In this document: positions 35,006 through 47,270 of the stretch, in pieces | How positions within the stretch are numbered: the first letter of the stretch is position 1 | How the letters are laid out: each line of letters begins with the position of its first letter | Origin: Verpa conica | Taxonomy: Eukaryota > Ascomycota > Pezizomycetes > Pezizales > Morchellaceae | Reading direction: 5' to 3' | Length of the DNA: 64,000 bases | NCBI GenBank assembly: GCA_033030425.1 | Contig: JAUFSD010000006.1 | Coordinates: 558,001 to 622,000, forward strand | The notes under the pieces: model-generated | The model's database searches: none | Seen by the model: the letters and a program-made list of their open reading frames with translations, nothing else | Told to the model about the DNA's origin: nothing | Translations under genes and position numbers: made by a program

Positions 35006-37378
35006 TCACTCTTGCCACCGTGACCTCTCCTTCAGAGACATCCCCCTAACCAGCGCTGGGATCCCACTCGCCTTCCTCGTAACAACCGTATCATTAACTC
35101 TCTTATTCAATGTCGCACTCAAACTCGTGGCCGCTGCAGCAGCAACGCTATTCCGTCTGCAATGTGTAGGCTTAACACCGATGGCACATGGTGTGTTATG
35201 CGTTGATTTAGGCATGATCCTATCCGAATTTGAATTTGAATTTGAACCAGAGTTGAATGACTCCCAACTCAACTTCTTTACAATACCCCGAGAAGCAAGG
35301 GTCGTGTTCCCGCTACCACTACCAGTAGAGTCACTATTCGGTGTGTACGGCGGTGTGTTAAGACCCTGTTCCGGTTGCGGGGTTGTCATCTTGATGCGGG
35401 ACTTCACCGGGAGACTCGTAGCAACGGGCTTGACCGGAATCGTGACCAACGACTCTTTTGATTTTCTGGTAGCTGGGGGCTTCCGTGAGTTATTGTTCAT
35501 GTCACGGCCAGGTTTTTTGCTGGGTGTCGCTCGGTTACCAAGCTTGTCACCGAACCCGTACCCTAGTCGCTTGTGCGCATCCTTCATGTTTGTAATATCA
35601 CCGAAAGCTTGTTGTTCCTTCTGCGCCACAGAGCCGCCGCCCGGAAATTTGAGAGAGTTCTTAGACCTCAATTTACCTGGAGTTTCTCGGGCACCCTTTT
35701 GGAGTGGTGATGGAGCTAGTATAGCCTTTGGAACCGTTACTGTTGGCCTACAGGCATCCCGGTCATTGTTGCTGGTTTCAGTCTTGGAACCGTCAGTATC
35801 CTCAGTCGGCGATATCAGACCCAAGCCACTGTTAGCTTCATCATCATCACTATATGAGCTGCTGTTGAAACTCCCATTGACTGTCCCCTGAGGTGATATG
35901 GACTCGGGAGTAGGAGGCATGTTTCGTCCTGTGTCCTGACCCTGCTGCTGTTGCTTGTCCTGCTTGTCCTTGTATTCCATAATTTCCGACCTTGGACTTC
36001 GCCGGATTAGACTAGGTTTCCGACTCGGTGTGTGTGTTAATGCGCTCATGATGTTCTGAACGTGATTTTGACCCCACCTCTTGACATTTTTTGGCCCCTC
36101 CTCATCAAAGGGCCCGAAATTATCATCAAGAAAGATGTCTTCTGTAACAATATCATTATCATTATTGTCGCGCCCACCGTACATACTCAGACTACCCTCG
36201 CTGATCATGCTAGGGAGAGACTCCGAAGAAAAGTCACTTGAAGGGGATTTTGCAGGCACCGGGCTCTCACTCAATGCAGATGCACATCTGTCAATAAACG
36301 AGTTCCGGGATGCCAAAGACTGACGCATTGTTCTATGACGCTCGCCGGCCAAAAATGCAGCCTTAATCAAACTAGGGCTACACCTTCTCGAGTATGGTGT
36401 ATTGAGGTCGATGAGGTTAGAATCGTCAGAGGGACACGGTGAACAAGACACTTTCCCGTCCTTGTAGTAGTGGGCACGGAATGGCGTAGTCAATGACTCT
36501 CGGGGGGCATAAGGTGATACACCAAAAGATAAAAACCCTCCAGATACTAGTGTAGAATCACTATTGGGGCTAGTCACTCCTGAGCGCCCCTGCATATCTT
36601 TTACAGCCTCCCTTGCTACCTTTTCCTTCTCCTCGAAATCAGCCAATTGATCTTCATAAACTGCAATCTGTTTGCATGCACCATCCAAAGCCACATCGCG
36701 TTCTTGAAGATCCCGCTGGAGCTGATCATTTTGCAGTTCGAGTTCTTCATTACGGGCCTGGATACGGTTAACTTGTGTCCGCATATTGTCAAGTTCGGCT
36801 TCATTCTTTGTTGTCTTCTCACGAAGGTGGTAAAGCGACAACTTCAGATCAAAGTTTTCCTTTTGGAGTTTTGAGAGGAACTGTATTTCGTCATACAAAC
36901 TTGTGTCAGCCACCATAAAAAGTAATTAAATTACTCTATAAATAAACAATTAAAACGCATTGCCTGTCTAAGAACGAGCCGATGAACGTTTGCCAAGATG
37001 TGATCTCACCTCGCTCTGCTCCCTCACCCCCATCCCCTCAATTCTCCTACCATTCTCAGCACTACGCCGGTTTGCTTTCCCCGCTGTCGGCGACGATGAC
37101 GGGTACGAGTAATTCGGTGTGGAATCATGGGGTTTTCTTTCCGGGGTTCCTGGGGTCTTTTCATCCTTGCACTGCTGCGTTCGCTCCGACGGCGCCAGAG
37201 AGTTGCTGTTCTTTTTAGCCTCAGCCTTTGCTTGAGAAAGCAGTTGCTTCTGGTGCTGAAGACGCCTCATAAGTAATGGTGAGGGCGCATCTACAGCGCC
37301 TAATGATAATGATGGACGTCTTCCCGCAGACGAACCAGGAGGAGTAGTAGCAGAGCTACTGGTTGAATGGAAGTCCAT
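35006..37378 (-). CDS. Centrosomin N-terminal motif 1 (CM1/Cnn_1N) protein
   Basis: Exon 1 37378-37010, intron 37009-36881 (129 bp, GTGAGA ... TACAG), exon 2 36880-35006; 747 residues. The splice joins GMGVREQSE to FLSKLQKENFDLKLSLYHLRE, recreating the CM1 motif (residues ~124-145), which in fungi (Mto1/ApsB, Pcp1) and animals (centrosomin, CDK5RAP2) recruits and activates gamma-tubulin complexes. A coiled coil follows to about residue 210 (heptads in RTQVNRIQARNEELELQNDQ). The remaining ~500 residues are Ser/Pro-rich and low complexity, with many potential Cdk/MAPK sites, and end GMSLKERSRWQE. The N-terminus has a basic MRRLQHQKQLLSQAKAEAKK helix. Expected at spindle pole body or septal microtubule-organising centres. 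Shorter than ApsB; it may be a third CM1 paralogue. A start inside exon 2 (ATG 36916) is possible but would separate the motif from its usual preceding segment. Confidence 0.75.
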
Positions 37379-38463
37379 CTGCCGTATTATTATCACAGTG
37401 GATGTTGAGGCGATGGTGAGCGGTTGTGGTGGGTGGTGGCTGTTGGGTAGCCGCTGTTCACTGAGGCCAGGCGTAATTCTGATACCTGGGGGTGAGGGAG
37501 AGGGGGTGTTGATTAGGGTTGTTGTGCAGCGGGAGAGGGATTGAGGACCATTGGACTTGGGGTTGGGGTTAGAGATGTAGGCGGGATGTAGGCGGGATGT
37601 AGGTGGAGGTGTAGAAGTGGTTGTGTGGTTGCCTAGAGGTGTAGAGGTGGTTGTCGTTGTAGTGCCAGCAGCGGCTGTTGGAACTGATTGGCAGTGCAAA
37701 AATATCACGCCGCGAGACAAAGACTAAAGGAGCGATGAGGGCGGCGAGGGCGATGGGGACAACGCCGAATGGGAGAGGCATCTTTCCGTATAGAGCAATA
37801 GAGAGATTCGAAGGGGTAGGGCTGGAGTGGATGTGGTAAAGACTATGATTAGCTGTACTTACTACTGCAGGGGCATCCCATCTGTAGGTGCAGGCGAGCT
37901 TGTCACTACGCATCGCATCGCATGTCTGGCAGAGTAGGGAGAGCGTGACGGCAACCGTTGAGTATTGAATGTTTATGCGGTCACGTGGTGTGAGTTCCCC
38001 AGACAACTCATCTAATCTGATCTGATTAGATTTGACTATACGTGACTCGCAATCTGATTAGATAACGGCTTCCAGTGATCTCTCATGGCGTAGCAACGAT
38101 AGGTAGAAGCTTTCTAGACGATTCGACTCCACCACAGAAAACGTCCCTTTTAATTCCTCCCCCGCATTCCCCCCTCGTCCAGTCTTGCTTCTTCCTAAAT
38201 CCTCTATCCTCCAAGTAATCATCTACAGTTATCTTCCCTCATCAGGTACGTATAAAGATAGGAAGACTGATCAATCTAAATGACAATCTGTCCTGATTTT
38301 TACTCAATTACTCCCGTCTAGGAAACTCCTGACTTCTCCCTCCACTCTCAATCACTCGCCCTCCAGTGATCTCCCCCCCTTGGCATCAAAGTCTTGAAAC
38401 ATCAACTAACTGCTATTATCAAAAGCTCCCAATTACTTTCCTTATTCCCGTAAATTAATCACA
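37379..38463. promoter_or_regulatory. Bidirectional promoter between CM1 gene and AHA1
   Basis: About 1.1 kb between divergent starts. Includes an 8-bp-arm inverted repeat ATCTAATC/GATTAGAT at 38010-38017 and 38024-38031, with a further CTGATTAGAT copy at 38054-38063. A GTACGT donor at 38246 and a TAG acceptor at 38321 suggest a 76-bp intron in the AHA1 5' leader. Confidence 0.5.
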
Positions 38464-39834
38464 ATGGTCCTCCACAACCCCAACAATTGGCACTGGGTCA
38501 ACAAAGACGCTCGTGAATGGGCCCAGAAGTATTTCAGCGACAAGCTTACAGTCATTTCCGCTACTTCTGGAGATGTTTCAGTCAAGGTCGATAAAGTTGT
38601 CTCCGTAGATGGCGATGTCGATGTTTCCCAGCGTAAGGGGAAGGTCATTACGCTCTTTGACGTCAAGATGCGTCTTGACTTCTCTGGTATACCCATCCAC
38701 CACCCAAACAGTATCATTGCACCCTCACAACATCTACTTACCCGCTCCCAGGTTCAATCGATGCCGATACCCCAGTCTCAGGAACCATAACAATCCCGGA
38801 AGTAGCTCATGACACAGAAGAATCCGAATATGTCTTTGAAATCGATGTCTTCTCCGATACCCCCACTAAGGCACCTATTCGGGACTTGATTCGCAGTTCT
38901 CTTATTCCACAACTCCGCGTCGCGCTTGCAAAATTTTCTCCAGACCTTATTGCCGAACACGGGAAAGACATCCAGCACGCTCCTGGTAGCGGCCCTTCCG
39001 CTACTACCCCCGCCACAACGGCTGCTTCAGCTACCGGCACATCATCTACATCATCTACACCTAAGACTAGTAACTCTGGGGGGATCGTCAATACCATTAC
39101 ATTGACAGATGGGATTGAATTCCAGACCTCAGCCGAGCAGTTGTATAGTGTGTTTGTAGATCCTGGCAGAGTAACGGCGTGGTCGAGGAGCACACCGAGG
39201 GTGTTTGAGCCCAAGGTTGGGGGAGCATTTAGCTTGTTTGGGGGAAATGTCGAGGGGGAGTTTAAGGTATTGGAGAAGGATGTTAAGATTGTGCAGAGCT
39301 GGAGGTTAGGGGGATGGGCTAAGGGTGAGTTTCTCTTCCCAAGGATTGGGCTACAGCATTGGTTACATAGGCCTCCCCTTATTTCTCTTTATACCTGAGA
39401 GCCAAGACTAGACCCCCTAAATTCTCTGGAATGCTTTTACTCACCGAGCGCTTTGTTTAGGTCACTACTCCACCCTAACCCTGATTTTCGACCAAGGTTC
39501 TGACTCTACGACCCTACGAATGACATGGGAAGGTGTCCCCGTCGGCGAGGAGGAGGTCACAAAGAGAAATTTTGGAGAGTATTATGTTAAGAGCATTAAG
39601 CAGACATTCGGGTATGCCTCCCTCCCTCCTCGTTCTTCTTTTGCGTTGAAGGATAAAAATCCAACAACTTCTTTTGCGCCCTCTTCTACTGTTGTTCCTA
39701 TTGTTGCGGGAAATTCTGCAATGGTATTTGCAGCAAAGGTGTTTGTAGCATTTGTGATGGTGCCAGTTGTAGCGGTGGTGCTGCTGCCATATGCTAAGGA
39801 GGCATTGTGGGAGAGTCCAATTTTTTCTTTGTAA
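38464..39834 (+). CDS. AHA1: Aha1, activator of Hsp90 ATPase, with extra hydrophobic C-terminus
   Basis: Exons 38464-38686, 38752-39324 and 39461-39834; introns 65 and 136 bp; 389 residues. The N-terminal Aha1 domain opens with NPNNWHWVNKDAREWAQKYF, containing the NxNNWHW signature that contacts the Hsp90 middle domain. It runs to about residue 150 (IRDLIRSSLIPQL). A Ser/Thr/Ala linker leads to the AHSA1 (START-like) domain from ~195: FQTSAEQLYSVFVDPGRVTAWSRS, GGAFSLFGGNVEGEF, HYSTLTLIF, VPVGEEEVTKRNF and SIKQTFG. Aha1 binds the Hsp90 dimer in the cytosol and stimulates ATP hydrolysis. Orthologues usually stop soon after the QTFGF position, but here 73 more residues follow, with a ~20-residue hydrophobic segment (VFVAFVMVPVVAVVLLPY) near the end, so the protein could be tail-anchored. 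An unrecognised final intron at GTATGC (39612) is the alternative. Confidence 0.9.
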
Positions 39835-42800
39835 TGGGGGCGCAGTTTGTATAATGGGATATCTAATGGGAGGGTGTGGTGGGGGTAATGTAATAATATG
39901 TTGGTGCTGGGTTTGGTTGGGGAAGAGAAAGGAAATGATCGTTGCGTTGATCAGCCACTAATGAAACCTCTTCTTCGGAATAGTTTCGGAGCCGTGCTGT
40001 AACCCTCTTTCATTATCCCCAAGAAAAAAATATCGAGACGAAGAATACGATGACGATTGCGATCCCGAAAGGAGGTGGTGGGCTGGTATGGACGACCGGT
40101 AAGGCGGGGGGGGCTAGAGAAGAATGTGTGGCATTTTTCGGCGTTGTGGCTCAATAGTTGGAATGTCAATGCAGAGTTGCGGCACGGGTTTGATAGAAAT
40201 TCAATATCTTCTGATCTTCGCTATTATTTGATGTGCTAGTGATGAGAGTGCTTGATTTAAAATGCATTATAGATTAGGTACATATGCTGATATGCCAGAT
40301 ACAATGCTAGATCTGCCGTGTAATGTATATGCCTGATAAAGATCGTGCTTAATTCCAGAATCAATTTACCCGTTATTTGAGGGGCACTTAGGTTACCTTA
40401 GCGATTTCATGCTTACTTCTATCGCATCACCAGCGATAAGCTACCATCTATGGAACTCAACAATGCTATGACCTGGGTTTTGCACATTTGGCTTGGCTTA
40501 CTGCACTGCTGAGTGAGCCTCCATCGGTTCATAACCCGATCACTCGGATATGCTATACGCTGCAAGGGGTCGCTTTCGAGTGTTACAGACATGTTCGCTT
40601 GTTCGTGTCATGTTATGGTAAGACTACCCTATGGACCTTACCACTCCAGTGGCATTACTATCGGGACGAGGGGGGTGAGCGATGAGACGAGGAGAACCAG
40701 GAGCGATGAGACGGGATGGAAGGGGGGATGAGACGGGAAGGGAAGGGGGGGTGGAACGGAATGTCGATGGAAGGCTTCCAAGAATGCAGAGAAGACGTGT
40801 AAAAAAGCAAGCTACTATTGGAATATGCACTGTTGTCCTACATTTTTCTTTCCCTTTCCTATGATGCAGGGCGGCAAGCTACCCATACTCTAAGTATTAT
40901 TTATTCCTACTGCATATGTGTACAACGCAGGCTACCATACAGAGTAATACTTTTTTTACCAACACTCACATTTTAATCTACAGAATTGTAAGATGGGCTA
41001 CAATACCACTTTTTTTTTACTCGGGATATAGTGCAAATTGAATTTTATCTACTTCATCTTCCGCCTCACTCTAGGCCTTATTTCGCCTCCCTTTTTTCTT
41101 TCTTTTTAGACTCGTATATGCACAGCCGTTTGTTCATGTACTTGGGGAAGTCAGTCAGCCGGCTAGTCAGTCAGTTAGCCAGTTCACTTACCTTCGGCTC
41201 TAATACATACCTGAGGATTCGTACGTAGACACACAACCTTCCCTTCCACCCCTGTGTTTGCCGCTGCGCAGCAAAGAATTTAAAGTTCCGCGGGAGGGTG
41301 GTGGAGAAGGCCGGGGTTTCTTTTATTTTACTTTGCGATGCACCGATCTCGTCCCCTCTCGTCCTATCGCATATAATACGCCTTTGTAGTCTGGCGCTGA
41401 AGGCCTAGATGAGAACGTCAGTGTCTCCGGGAGGCTTAGCTTCTTTACCCCCCGAGCAGAAGTGCATGCACGGAGTAGCTAGCTGCGCATGAGTAAGCAA
41501 ATACACAGCCGACCTCCCTAGATTAAGGCTGGTTATAGATTAGGTCCCCCCCTCCAGGTCAAGAAATCATTGAAATAAATTAAATAAAATATAATAGAAA
41601 GGCTGGGTGGGAGCTGATAGGGGGGGAGTTTTTTTACCTAATTTACGCGGGGTCCATTCCCTCCCTCTCCCCTCCAGAGGCTGGTGATTGATAGCTTGGC
41701 TACAAAATATCGTGGAGACGCGTTGCGTCAGTGGCGTTTCGCGTTTCGTTTCGGTAAATTAAGCCACTGCTATTTGCGGTAGCAACTATATGATTGGTTC
41801 ATAAGGGAAGGGGGGGGGGGGAAACGCGTTCTTCTTGACGCTTCAGCTAACAAATCTTATTATTACTTTTGATCGTCATTGATTTTGCCTAATGCGGTGA
41901 ATTGGGCGAGAGAGACAGAGACAGACAGAGCGGGTAATAATTGTAATCGAGACGTAAGGAAGGAAGGGAAAAAAAAGCTGAAGGAATATTGGTCTCCCCC
42001 CCCCGACCCCTCTTATTGAAGATTCCATTGGACGGGACTGGGGTTTAAACATTGGTATGAAACGAAATGAAGCATAGCATTAAACTTTTGTGGGACTCAT
42101 CTGATCAGTGGCGCTGATTGACCGATGTAAGGACAATAGCTGATCCTGTAAATAAATTAAAAAATTAAAAAATAAAAAAAATAAAAAAAAAGAGGGTGCG
42201 AATGTGAAAACATCCTGAATGATATTCATAAATATTGTAAATTATGATTGGGTAGTTCTATTAAGCATCTCTCTCCACCGAAATGAAGCTACCAAGAACA
42301 GTAAAGAGAATATGACAGAGGACAACTCATCGATCATTATCAAACGTTCCTAGCGGAAATAACAACCGCTTGAAGGGCGTCAACTGAAGTCACAGAATTA
42401 ATTTCGTTAAAGTTTCATCTACCTTCTAGACGTACGTATGTACTTCGAAAAGCCTAAGGATCACCGACCGGAGAGCAAGTGCCGGAGAGAGAGAGAAGGA
42501 GAGAAGAGGGGTAGAGAGGCTTCGATATTAGTCTTTCAACCATGGTGGAGGCCGAGAAGTCGTAGTGACATGACATATGCTGTCAAGATTCTAGACATTA
42601 GGAGGCACAGACATATCCCGGTGAAAGTTAAACAATAGTCACAGAGTAATATTTCATTTCGGCTGGGCAGTGCTTTTTTTGTGGTTCTTTCTGTGACTTG
42701 CGGTCCTTACAGTCCATAGACTCTAGAAGGTGGGGTGCATGAGTTAGAGTACCGTAGATGGTTCACGATACTACTTTGTGGCGCTTTAACGATCCGGTCA

Positions 42801-43690
42801 TTGTCGTCATGTTGTGGCTCGGTTACTTTCTTTTTCCTAGCCCCTGCTTACTTTTTCTTACACTTTTCCTTCATTCTGCTTCGCTCTGTACTCAGACGTC
42901 ATCAGAGTTCACCTTGTCATAGGTATTCCTCAAGTACTTTCCTTTTTTTTCTTCAAAAGTACCTAGTTTATTTACTTGCTTTTTTTGTTGTTCCCCTCTC
43001 GCCGTTGAACTTTCCACCGGACTATTGGAAGGATTCCGTCGGAGAAAAAAGAACAAGGACAAGGTGAGAGAAAAGAAAAGAAAGAAAAGAAAAAAGGGTT
43101 CGCTGTTGCCCAGTGACAGTTCATGAAGAGGTACACTTATGCAATGCACAGACGCTCGGATGTCGTCGGGTTGCGGCGGTGGAAGACAAGAGAGAGTGAG
43201 AGAGGAGGGAATAACTTATCACTAACTTATTGGCATGAGTGAGCGGCGGCGTGGCGGAGCGCAATTGCTTGTCACCCCGCCATTCGTCGACTCGAGCTGA
43301 AGTCAAATCATTGGATGTCGATCAATCCACTCAGTGAGTATCCGTGGCATCAAACGGGTAATTCTCCCCCAAGTTTTTTCTTTCTTTTCCCTTCTTGCCC
43401 TTCTATGCCTTCCTTCCTTGCTCGTATGTGCAAATATGTGATGTGTAAACTATCTAATCGAACCGTCCTATTACCTTTGGCCGACGGGGGTTTTCCTGGC
43501 TAAGGCCGTGCTGTCTTGTCTCCACCTGAAGCTTGTAAAACTTGTAGCCTCGTAATAAACATCAGATATGGAGGGGGGGAATGCCCTTGCTTTCTTTTTG
43601 CCTCGCATATGTGCCTCTCAAACCACAAGGCTGCCGACAATGTTTACTTGCTCGCCCCAACATCTGTGGGGTAATGGAGAATTGTGTTGG

Positions 43691-43728
43691 TTTTTTTTAT
43701 TTTTATTTTTATTTTTATTTTTTATTTA
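43691..43728. repeat. (ATTTTT)n repeat
   Basis: Five to six T-rich hexamer units followed by ATTTACC repeats. Confidence 0.85.
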
Positions 43729-45079
43729 CCATTTACCATTTATTTTTATTTAGGGTAGAATCAACTACAGGAATGTGGGTGCATGGGGATTGCGCAAGTA
43801 CCCGAGTTTGGCAATTCTATTTTGTTATGTTGTTATGTTTTTAAGTTTAAATTCCTATTCTGGCTACATACGATCGAGGGAAGGGTTTTATTATAGAATT
43901 GAAGACACCCATTCCTAGAGATCATTCCAGTCTTGTACTCCCTCGCTACCCAGCGATCTGGTTCAACCCGAGGTTCACGAGGGTTGAGTCGAAGGGGAGG
44001 GGAGGGAGGGAAGGGAAGGGAAGGGAAGAGGAGGTAGCGCTCGGTAACGGGCTGATGAATTCGCGCGTGGAGCTACATGAGGATACCTGCGATGCGATAA
44101 AAGTGTATCTTTGACCTGTTATCCTCGCGTAGGGTTGACGGGTCTCTCGTGGGCGAGGGTAGCCACTAGCAAGCGCGCGCTCTGCGGGGGGAAGGGTTCG
44201 TTCCTCGTCCACACCTGAAACCCCATTGTCCGGAAATACTTGCATTCTAAAATTGAAGGGGATAGTTGGATTTCTGCACTCTGCAGGTAAGGCCCCGTTC
44301 GGCAGCGCCGCAGATCCTGCCCGCGCGCCATGCCTGTTTAGGCGTGGCTCACGGGCTATTCGTGGCTGGTAGCTATTCAGGTACTCTTACTCGCGCCCCC
44401 GGTACGGCCCTCACACTAATCGGGACGACCTAAATTCAGCCTCCGGAGTTTTTCTGACCCCCAGCGGCCTGACCAGGTGCATGTCAGTCTTCATCTAATC
44501 TAACTCACCACCACAACCACCACCACCGCACTGCCGGGTCGGGATGGTTGGGCACGGAATGCCCGCGTTGTTTCCTGTTGCTGCTATCTTGGAGCCACAG
44601 AGTCTTCCTGGCCTGTCGATGGGGGGGGCAGGTCATGATGTCCTTTCCTTCTCAGTCTGGCAATTAATTCCATGCGTCCTGTTGGTGACCTTTGCGCGGC
44701 CTTTACTTTGCCCTGCTTTATTCTGCTCTGCTTTATTTTGCTCTTTCTTCCTTGTAGGTTCTAAAGGGCTAGAGAGTAATTACTATGCGGGTCTTGCAGA
44801 TCCGGCTGCCCTTGTTGACAAAGATCAATCCCACGTACACCTACGTATCGTAACATACGCGGAAGGTGAGCCATTGCCAGACATACAGAGAGACAAGTAG
44901 TATGTACGCATCCGCTGGCCTGGCTGGTGTTGGCCATTGCACTTGTCCTACTTTGACAATTCTCTGCTCTGCTCACTCTTTCCCCCTCAATGTAAGTATT
45001 CCTTAAAATGTCTGCCGCCTTTGATGCTCTGGGAATTCCTTCGCTTGAATCCTGTATACTGTATCTGTACTCCTTCCAT

Positions 45080-45120
45080 TGCCTGCCTGCTTGACTGCCT
45101 GCCTGCCTGTCTGCCTGCCT
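45080..45120. repeat. (TGCC)n microsatellite
   Basis: Interrupted TGCC/CTGC tetranucleotide array about 940 bp upstream of the cyclin gene. Confidence 0.85.
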
Positions 45121-45487
45121 CTTGACACTCTTGCTACCGATCTTCTTCACACCCCCTGCTTGGCGTTTGACTGGAACGTGCCCACCATCCACCACCACAC
45201 ATCACTCACCCTCCCCCTCCCCCCCTCCCCTCCTCCACCGGTGGTGCTGTGAATCCTTGGTGGACCCCTTGCGGCGGGACATCCCAACATAGGATCCTCC
45301 TACCTGGGCCAAAACTAGAGCAGGGGGCCCTTCCTAGTGGTCAATCACGCTCCTGTTTCTGTTTCGGAGGGACACGATTGCGCGCGTTACGTGACCCAGA
45401 TATCGCATCTTTGGGAAGACCTTTTTGTGTCTTGTGTCCAGGCGCTGGTTGGCTCGTCTGTTGCCCCACTGCTGGCTAGCTGGTTCG

Positions 45488-45511
45488 TGCTGCTGCTGCT
45501 GCTGCTGCTGC
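45488..45511. repeat. (TGC)8 trinucleotide repeat
   Basis: Eight perfect TGC units, non-coding as far as can be seen, 545 bp upstream of the cyclin ATG. Confidence 0.9.
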
Positions 45512-45861
45512 TTGTTTCTGGCGACACTCTCCGCTATCCAATTTGGTAGACAGCAAAAAACGGGTACACAGGCTTCAAGCCCCTCCTCCACTGTGCTGCA
45601 GACACCTGAACCCCTGCCTACCTTCTCTCGACGCAGCTTTGCTTTAAAGCACCTGGCGCCCGCCCCCCAGTTTTTTCTGCTCACTCCAGGCTGTGCTTCA
45701 TTCAATATTCCTCTCTCTTACCTACGCCATTCCCATCCACATATACAGTAATTCACATTCCACCCTTATATCCACCTCTGCCATTTCCAGAGTTAACCTT
45801 TAAACACCGGTCCGGGACCTACTTCGCCGCAATACTTCTCACTCTCCCCACACTAGACTTT

Positions 45862-45869
45862 TATATATA
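45862..45869 (+). promoter_or_regulatory. TATA box of the cyclin gene
   Basis: TATATATA lies 194 bp upstream of the ATG at 46056. The leader between them is C/T-rich and ends in CCTCCCCCCTCACA just before the start codon. Confidence 0.6.
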
Positions 45870-46055
45870 TTAAAGTCATCTTGCCTTATCCCAGTGTCAC
45901 TTCGATAGCGACATTCTTACGACTCATTGATACGGTCTACGATTCACGAAGTTCACTACTGCAACATCAAATAGCTACTGCTACCTAGTACCTAATACTT
46001 AGTCAACCTCACGTGATAAATATTCACAGTCCTCTCCCCCCCCTCCCCCCTCACA

Positions 46056-47270
46056 ATGTCGAATACCATGTCTCGCAAGGCTGCTCTCGATGAGTTTGTT
46101 CGTCGTCCTGTAACAAAGGAAATGATAACATTTCTATCCATCAAAGCTGGGAACGTTATTAGATGTGAACAGAGCTCCCCGGCTCTCCCACCTACCCCTC
46201 CATCAACCCCACCACATGGTGAATCCCATGCCGATATGACTGCCACAAGGAAGCCTTTGTTGCCCACTCTCGAGCAGTTCATCACTTCAATTGTTGACCG
46301 ATCACACGTACAAGTCCCTACTCTCATGTCTAGCTTGGTATACCTTGAAAGGCTTCAGAGGCGTCTCCCAGCAGTCGCCAAGGGCATGCGCTGCACTGTC
46401 CACCGCATCTTCCTCGCATCTCTCATCCTCGCTGCCAAGAACCTGAACGACTCTTCACCCAAGAACAAGCATTGGGCTAGATACAGTGTTGTGCGTGGCT
46501 TTGATGGGTTTGGGTTTTCATTGACGGAAGTGAACTTGATGGAGAAGCAGCTCTTGTTCTTGTTAGACTGGGATTTGAGGATCACTCAAGAGGACCTGTA
46601 TGAGCATCTCGAGCCATTCTTGACTCCCATCATTGAGCAGCACGATCGTGAAGTTGAGCAGAAGATGGAGTTGGAGAGAGAGCAGCAGGAGTTTGAGGAG
46701 CAGCAGGCACTCATTGCCATGAAGATGGAATTGCAGAGCCGCTCGCGCCCATTGTACTCCTCATCCATCTCCTCCAATTCTTCATCATACTATCTTCCTT
46801 CATCATCGTCATCCTACCACGAATCCACACCCCCAACCCAATACTTGCACGTAACACCCCCATCAAGCTCTTCAGGCCGCTCATCACGAGCATCTGAGCG
46901 GTCTGTTGATCACCCATACCACAGCAGTGGATCACGTTCCCGACGCCTATCAATCAATGAATACTCCTACCCTACACCTCCTTCAACAGCACCTTCATCA
47001 GCAGTCATCCCTAGCCTCGCCCGCAGTGGAACTGCATCCAGCATTGCTTCTTCAAACGCGTCTTCACCAGCGACACCCTCAGTCGTCATGATGCGCAACC
47101 TTCTCCCTTCAATGGAGTCAGGGAGGAAGAAGCAGAGATCTGCAGGTAGCTCAACTGGAAGCCTTCTCAGTCGTTTCTTGTCGAGTGCTTCAGGCCACGA
47201 GAAGAGCGTCTCCATGTCACGATCATCCTCCTCGCGGTCTACATCTTCGCGATCACACCAATACGTTTAA
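46056..47270 (+). CDS. PCL-type (Pho85-partner) cyclin
   Basis: Intronless, 404 residues, ATG at 46056 in good context (TCACAATGTC). N-terminus [19 protein letters not shown] matches the PclA/Pcl1 class of filamentous fungi. The cyclin box spans ~70-190: [76 protein letters not shown] and an [11 protein letters not shown] closing helix. The alanine-rich [11 protein letters not shown] helix and the (F/L)LLDWDL motif are hallmarks. Pcl cyclins activate the Pho85/PhoA kinase in G1 progression, polarity or conidiation. A Gln/Glu coiled segment (205-225) and a long Ser-rich tail (230-404) follow, typical of unstable, phosphorylated cyclins. Which Pcl member it is cannot be settled by eye. Confidence 0.85.
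   Translation: MSNTMSRKAALDEFVRRPVTKEMITFLSIKAGNVIRCEQSSPALPPTPPSTPPHGESHADMTATRKPLLPTLEQFITSIVDRSHVQVPTLMSSLVYLERLQRRLPAVAKGMRCTVHRIFLASLILAAKNLNDSSPKNKHWARYSVVRGFDGFGFSLTEVNLMEKQLLFLLDWDLRITQEDLYEHLEPFLTPIIEQHDREVEQKMELEREQQEFEEQQALIAMKMELQSRSRPLYSSSISSNSSSYYLPSSSSSYHESTPPTQYLHVTPPSSSSGRSSRASERSVDHPYHSSGSRSRRLSINEYSYPTPPSTAPSSAVIPSLARSGTASSIASSNASSPATPSVVMMRNLLPSMESGRKKQRSAGSSTGSLLSRFLSSASGHEKSVSMSRSSSSRSTSSRSHQYV

Larger units (their letters stand above)
39835..46055. other. Long intergenic region, no supported gene
   Basis: 6.2 kb without a convincing gene. Contains GATGAGACGG-type short repeats (40670-40740), a 12-G run (41810-41821), A-rich block (42155-42193), (ATTTTT)n (43691-43728), G/A-rich tract (43995-44030), (TGCC)n (45080-45120), (TGC)8 (45488-45511) and a promoter-like end with TATA box. 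Frames such as 42735-43067 and 44544-44900 are biased in composition and rejected. The long upstream space may hold regulatory sites of the cyclin gene. Confidence 0.55.

Noticed and set aside
34977..35891. 304-codon plus-strand frame
   Set aside because: Antisense to the low-complexity part of the CM1 gene; composition is that of a shadow frame.
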